Origin: Mesocentrotus franciscanus
Lineage: Eukaryota; Echinodermata; Echinoidea; Camarodonta; Strongylocentrotidae
NCBI GenBank assembly: GCA_037976565.1
Contig: CP137675.1
Span: 29,377,637-29,441,636 of the forward strand
Direction: 5' to 3'
DNA: 64,000 bases
A program made the position numbers and the translations under genes. Positions within the stretch are counted from its first letter, which is position 1; every line of letters begins with the position of its first letter. The notes beneath the pieces were generated by a model. It saw only the letters and a program-made list of their open reading frames with translations. It was not told the DNA's origin and did not search any database. Shown here piece after piece: positions 60,105 through 64,000 of the stretch.

Positions 60105-60381
60105 CATTGGCGTATCCAGGGTCTTTCCATTAGTGGGGCACTGCAGATGGGATGCGGAGGGTAGGATCGCTCGTCTTAGCAGGTGCATGAACGGAGGCAT
60201 GTGGGGGGAGAATTGAATCATTTCCAAACTACCTTTTCCTCTTATCCCCCTCTCTCTCTCTCTCTCTCTCCTTCCCTCTCTCTCTCTCTCTCCCTCTTCC
60301 TATTTTTCGTTGTGTCCCTTTTTCAACTTTCGATAGGGGGAAACCCGCCTCCGCTACTTTCCCCCTGTAGTTACGCCACGG
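60105..60381. mobile_element. hAT-like MITE with imperfect 8-bp TSD (277 bp)
   Basis: Ends CATTGGCGTATCCAGGG and CCCTGTAGTTACGCCACGG form the CAGTGGCGTA-type inverted pair. Flanks agtgcaaa (60097-60104) and agtataaa (60382-60389) match at six of eight positions. A (CT)n array at 60248-60298 lies inside. Confidence 0.6.
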
Positions 60382-61491
60382 AGTATAAACGCTGACTTGA
60401 ACTTAAGCACTGGACAGGACAAACCATCCAAGTATGCGCGAAGCCTACGGGTAAACAGTACATCAATTTAATTGATAAGTTTGTTGATTTCATGGATATT
60501 CAAGGGAAAAGTAAAACGAATTGAAAATGGAACAAATTAGGTAAACGGTGGCTGAAGGTCCTGAGGGTTTATTCAACTCCTTATTTCTTCTTTTCTTTCT
60601 TTCTTTCTTTTAAACATCAGCGTTGTAATAAGTCTGAGTTGTCTGACCGCTATGGATGCTCAATCATTTTGCAATAAAAAAAAATTGTTCATCTGTTAAC
60701 CGATAATGATTCATGAGGTTTAATGTACACTTATCTAAAGAAAAAAAAAATAAACAAAAGAAAACTAAGATCATTAAGCCTGAAGCGTATAATTGTTCTC
60801 CAAAGGAGGATTTGATTCCCGAAAAGCGGCGTTATTTGTAAGCGATTTCGATTCATCCATAAAATATAAATGTTACATGAAGCTAATCAGTTACTGATTA
60901 GCAGGAGTGCAACCATTGACGTATCTAGGAGGTACAGACGGGACACGTGCCCTGGGCGGCGCTTGGGGGCGGTGCAAAAACGTGAAACAGGAAAATTGAT
61001 TGTGCGCTCCTAATTCAGGGTAACTTGGATAAAGAATGGTGCCTTAGAAGGGTTTTAAATGCAAAAAAATGGTTATTCGAGTGTTTCCCCCTATCATCAT
61101 AATCTCTACATAAGCCATTGAGTGCAACTGAAACACTTGTCTATAACTATTTGGATAATGGTGTACATATTTCATGAGGAGATTATTCAATACTTTATCA
61201 AATTCCAGGGGAAGGTGAGATCAGAAAAGACGTCATATATGTATCAAGTTAGGCCTTAGTTGGATGAAGAATAGAGAAGTTCATTTTGTTATTATTATTA
61301 TTAACAGATTTAAGTTGTCATAACTTCCCCAAAATAAAGTTGTCTTCAGTATGATAGAAGTGTTCCCATCTTTATATTGTGTTCATGTTCTTTTTATCGC
61401 TGTTGCAGCATCATTACGATTAATACGTGATTTCGTTAAATGTTGTTGTGATCGACAGGGATCAAGCAAAAAACCAGTAAAAGCTTCAAAA
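60382..61491. other. No supported gene
   Basis: TTTC microsatellite at about 60590-60612. Near 60917 the text cattgacgtatctagg resembles a degenerate hAT end, without a partner. Confidence 0.35.
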
Positions 61492-61546
61492 GATTCATTC
61501 GTTTAACAAATTTATATATTATATAAATTTGTTAAACAAATGAATC
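61492..61546. repeat. 55-bp near-perfect hairpin
   Basis: GATTCATTCGTTTAACAAAT pairs with ATTTGTTAAACAAATGAATC around a TTATATATTATATAA centre. Almost every position pairs except one. Confidence 0.85.
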
Positions 61547-61929
61547 TACACTTATTAAGTGTATACTGTTTCAAGCCATACAGAAAAGGTAGTTATGAGC
61601 TTCAGGAGAGAGCGGAGAAATGCAAAATAGAGTGAAATGGTGATGGCATTTGGAATTTACCACAAGTCTCTGATTCGGAAGGAGGTGTCACGTCAATGTA
61701 CGTAAAATGAAATGCAGTTGCTTCAAAAAGTACAGGTAAAACCATCGTTTATTACGGTTTGCTTCACTGGATACAATTCGTAAAAGCCTAATGCTTGTCC
61801 ATGCCCATCAATAATAATATCAGTACAGTATATTATGGGCCTCTTTTCGAGGTCATTTCACCATGTTTACATTGACACGCATCCTGCCAATAATCATTTT
61901 GTCAATACTGTTAACTCTCCATTTTATAG
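61547..61929. other. No supported feature
   Basis: Spacer, nothing recognised. Confidence 0.4.
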
Positions 61930-61933
61930 TTAA

Positions 61934-62462
61934 AGGTACTATGTCCCATTTGCAGGCCCAAAAAATGAAAAGGTTAAATTCCAACGGCATTTGAAAGACA
62001 ATACTAATTTAGAACTTCCCTTTAAAAAAGGGGCTTGAAAATGTCTTTAAGTGGGAAAATAACGACTATTAGTTGTCGAATCGACTTAGGAGCTATAGAG
62101 CCAGTAAGTAATAGTCTGATTTTTCAGACCATTGTACCGAATGGTCGTACGTTTTATGCTGCGCAAAGATTCAATCAGTTTAATTTTGGCCATTACAAGA
62201 AGTGGGTTATTGATGTAGACAAATGCTCATGTACCCTTTACAGCTCATTTTATGTATGTTATTACCAAAGATGAAAAAGCCAGTCAGTCACTCAATAGTG
62301 TCTGACAGTGAAGTCTAGCAAGTAAACGGGTTTCCTTGCATAATTTGAATATTAGGACACTGCTAACGTTTAAATTTCACAGATAGGACATACAGGACAT
62401 ATTCATAATTCCTGCAAAGTTCTACAGAATTTGATGTTGGCTGCAAAAGGGACATAGTATCT
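61934..62462. mobile_element. TTAA-flanked MITE, family B (529 bp)
   Basis: TTAA at 61930-61933 and 62463-62466. The ends AGGTACTATGTCCC and GGGACATAGTATCT are inverted with one mismatch. The 79-codon ORF at 62035-62274 inside has no transposase motif. The right TTAA is shared with the next element. Confidence 0.85.
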
Positions 62463-62466
62463 TTAA

Positions 62467-62993
62467 AGAACCTATCCGATGAAAATACAACTTAATATCA
62501 ATAGTAAGCTGAATGAACGTAGACCCCAAATATAAAGGAATACAAAATATTTTCCCTTTTAGTAATGCAAAAAATTAAATTAAAACCTCATTTTCCGCAT
62601 CCCTCCAAATTACGGGTCAACAGGGGTCAAATTTGCCGCAGTTACGGTGACGACATAACATGTGGACCCGATCGGCTCGCATAATACGGTTTTAACATGT
62701 CAGAGGTAAAAATGTACGAGATGAAACGCCATAACTATATAAATTCCTCTTCTCCAACTCCAGAAGCAGTACAGTCAATTTTTTTTTTGCCAAAAAAGAT
62801 ATAAATAGGTACCTCTGACATTTTTGCCTCTGACATTTTTACCTCTGACATTTTAACCTGGCGCCGCATATATAGTTGAGGCGATGAGCCGTGCTTAGTT
62901 AACGGAAAGTCATTTAGTTTTTAGGTCGACAACTTCCGAGTTTTCAAAGAGCTTTTGCTCCTCTTATTTCATGTTTCACTTCCGACAGGGTCT
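62467..62993. mobile_element. TTAA-flanked MITE, family C, copy 3 (527 bp)
   Basis: Left TTAA (62463-62466) is common with family B; right TTAA is 62994-62997. The ends AGAACCTATCCGATG and CTTCCGACAGGGTCT match the other two family C copies. The interior carries three tandem CCTCTGACATTTTTACC units (62810-62860) and their inverted partner GTCAGAGGTAAAAATGT at about 62700. Confidence 0.88.
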
Positions 62994-63600
62994 TTAATGG
63001 CCGTCATTTCAAGAGTGATATCCACTGGCGTACTGATGGGGGGGGGTTTATTAAAAACAATATTTTCCGTTTGATAAAAAAAACATACAATACAAGTATA
63101 TACATAACTATAAGTGTAACGGCTGGATAACCCATGTTCAGCTGTGCCAGCCTGCCAGGCACGACACTACTGGTCTTCCATAGGGTCCGGAAAGCACATA
63201 TGTAAATATCAAACATGATGTAAAATTAGTTATTAAATTAAAGGATATAAAGAAGGTACATGTACAACCCACAATTACAAATGCTTAAACTCTACAAAGT
63301 GGTAGTTATATGAAATAAAATAAAATCAAACGTGGTTTATTTCTAATTCGATACCAGTGATTTACAAATGTTGCTGAAATGACATAGTTTCCCGGGATTT
63401 TTCCTCACTTTTTAGTAAATTATATTTGCTTATGTGTTTGTTGGAAAATTCCCAAATTTACAGTCAGGCAAGAAATCTGCTGATTTAGAGGCCCTACATG
63501 TCAGGGCCCGCGGAGCGGGGCTCGATCCCGCCCCTCCGCCCCACTTTTTGAAAAAGTATATTAAAGAGAAATAGAAAGAAAAAGAGAAAGAAAGAAAGAA
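62994..63600. other. No gene; isolated hAT-like end and GAAA tract
   Basis: CACTGGCGTACTGATGGGGG at 63023 looks like one hAT-type end without a visible partner. A GC-rich word cccgcggagcggggctc lies at 63506-63522, and a GAAA-rich run at about 63565-63600. Confidence 0.45.
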
Positions 63601-64000
63601 TAGTGACCTGCCAATGTCACAAAATAATGAGGTATCAACTTATATGCTCATCTGACCGTGATTAAATGCCTAAAACCCCTGAGCTTCCGGGGGCTCTGCC
63701 CCCTGGACCCACCCAAGGGCCCTAGGGCGGGCCCCTGGATGCTCATCTGACCGTAATTTAATGCCAAAAACCCCTGAGCTTCCGAGGGCTCTGCCCCCTG
63801 GACCCACCAAGGGTCCTAGGGCGGGCCCCCGAATGCTTATCTGACCGTTATAAAATCCCTCAAATCCCTGAGTTTCATGGGGCTCAGCCCCCTGGACCCC
63901 ACGCCAATTAGTGACCTGCCAGTGTCATGAATAAGGTATCAAAATATGCTCATCTGATCGTAATTAAATGCCCATACCCCCTGAGCTTCCGGTGGCTTTG
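63601..64000 (+). repeat. GC-rich tandem array, ~94-114-bp units, open at window end
   Basis: TGCTCATCTGACCG-type starts lie at about 63645, 63740, 63834 and 63948. Each is followed by CCCCTGAGCTTCC, GGGGCTCTGCCCCCTGG and CCACC.AAGGG. An outer word TAGTGACCTGCCA recurs at 63601 and 63909, a higher-order spacing of 308. The unit contains the GGGGGC/GCCCCC palindrome. Confidence 0.85.

Noticed and set aside
1..64000. CRISPR array, operon or prokaryotic defence system
   Set aside because: No regularly spaced repeats with unique spacers, no long bacterial-style ORFs, and the repeat content is that of an animal genome.

Overview
The window reads as intergenic or intronic DNA from an animal nuclear genome. 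It is AT-rich overall, saturated with simple repeats, and has no long uninterrupted reading frame outside transposable elements. A tRNA-derived SINE at 8195-8461, together with retroelement tails rich in ATT and the abundance of short inverted-repeat DNA elements, suggests a marine invertebrate deuterostome, most likely an echinoderm of the sea-urchin type. That assignment rests on remembered resemblance and was not checked by a search. I could not support any host protein-coding gene, true tRNA, rRNA, CRISPR array or operon. Most short ORFs are by-products of microsatellites or chance.

Layout. From 1 to 8 kb the sequence is mostly unremarkable, with GA-rich arrays and one clean 369-bp TTAA-flanked MITE (5607-5975). 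From 8 to 17 kb lie the SINE, a ~580-bp GAT-type array, hAT-like MITEs, a polypyrimidine tract, a 665-bp TA-flanked element with ~200-bp inverted arms (15349-16013), and next to it a second inverted-repeat element (16067-16742). From 19 to 27 kb lie a 34-bp minisatellite, a 5'-truncated LINE with an open reverse-transcriptase frame (21455-22537), a GC-rich inverted-repeat element, a 331-bp tandem repeat, and an AATGG-type array interrupted by a minus-strand LINE 3' end. From 28 to 37 kb lie a pogo/Tigger-like MITE, a tandem duplication whose second copy holds a G/C-biased foldback insertion, a hAT MITE with a perfect 8-bp target duplication, a minus-strand LINE C-terminus of ~163 open codons, TTAA MITEs and a diverged SINE. 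From 38 to 49 kb there are many CT/GA arrays, a near-perfect palindrome (44645-44871) and several TIR elements. From 50 to 64 kb lie a 749-bp element with ~136-bp inverted arms, duplicated repeats, a 372-386-bp tandem repeat, two TTAA elements that abut and share one TTAA, and a GC-rich repeat array running off the window end.

The genomic logic is a layered record of insertions: element into element, element into tandem repeat, and duplication followed by insertion. No genes act together in a pathway here. The only coding potential with recognisable function is LINE reverse-transcriptase sequence. The most informative signals are the TTAA-flanked non-autonomous families (three copies of one family, and one abutting pair), the foldback element inside a dated duplication, and recurring hAT, TA and TTAA terminal structures identified from their ends and flanks.
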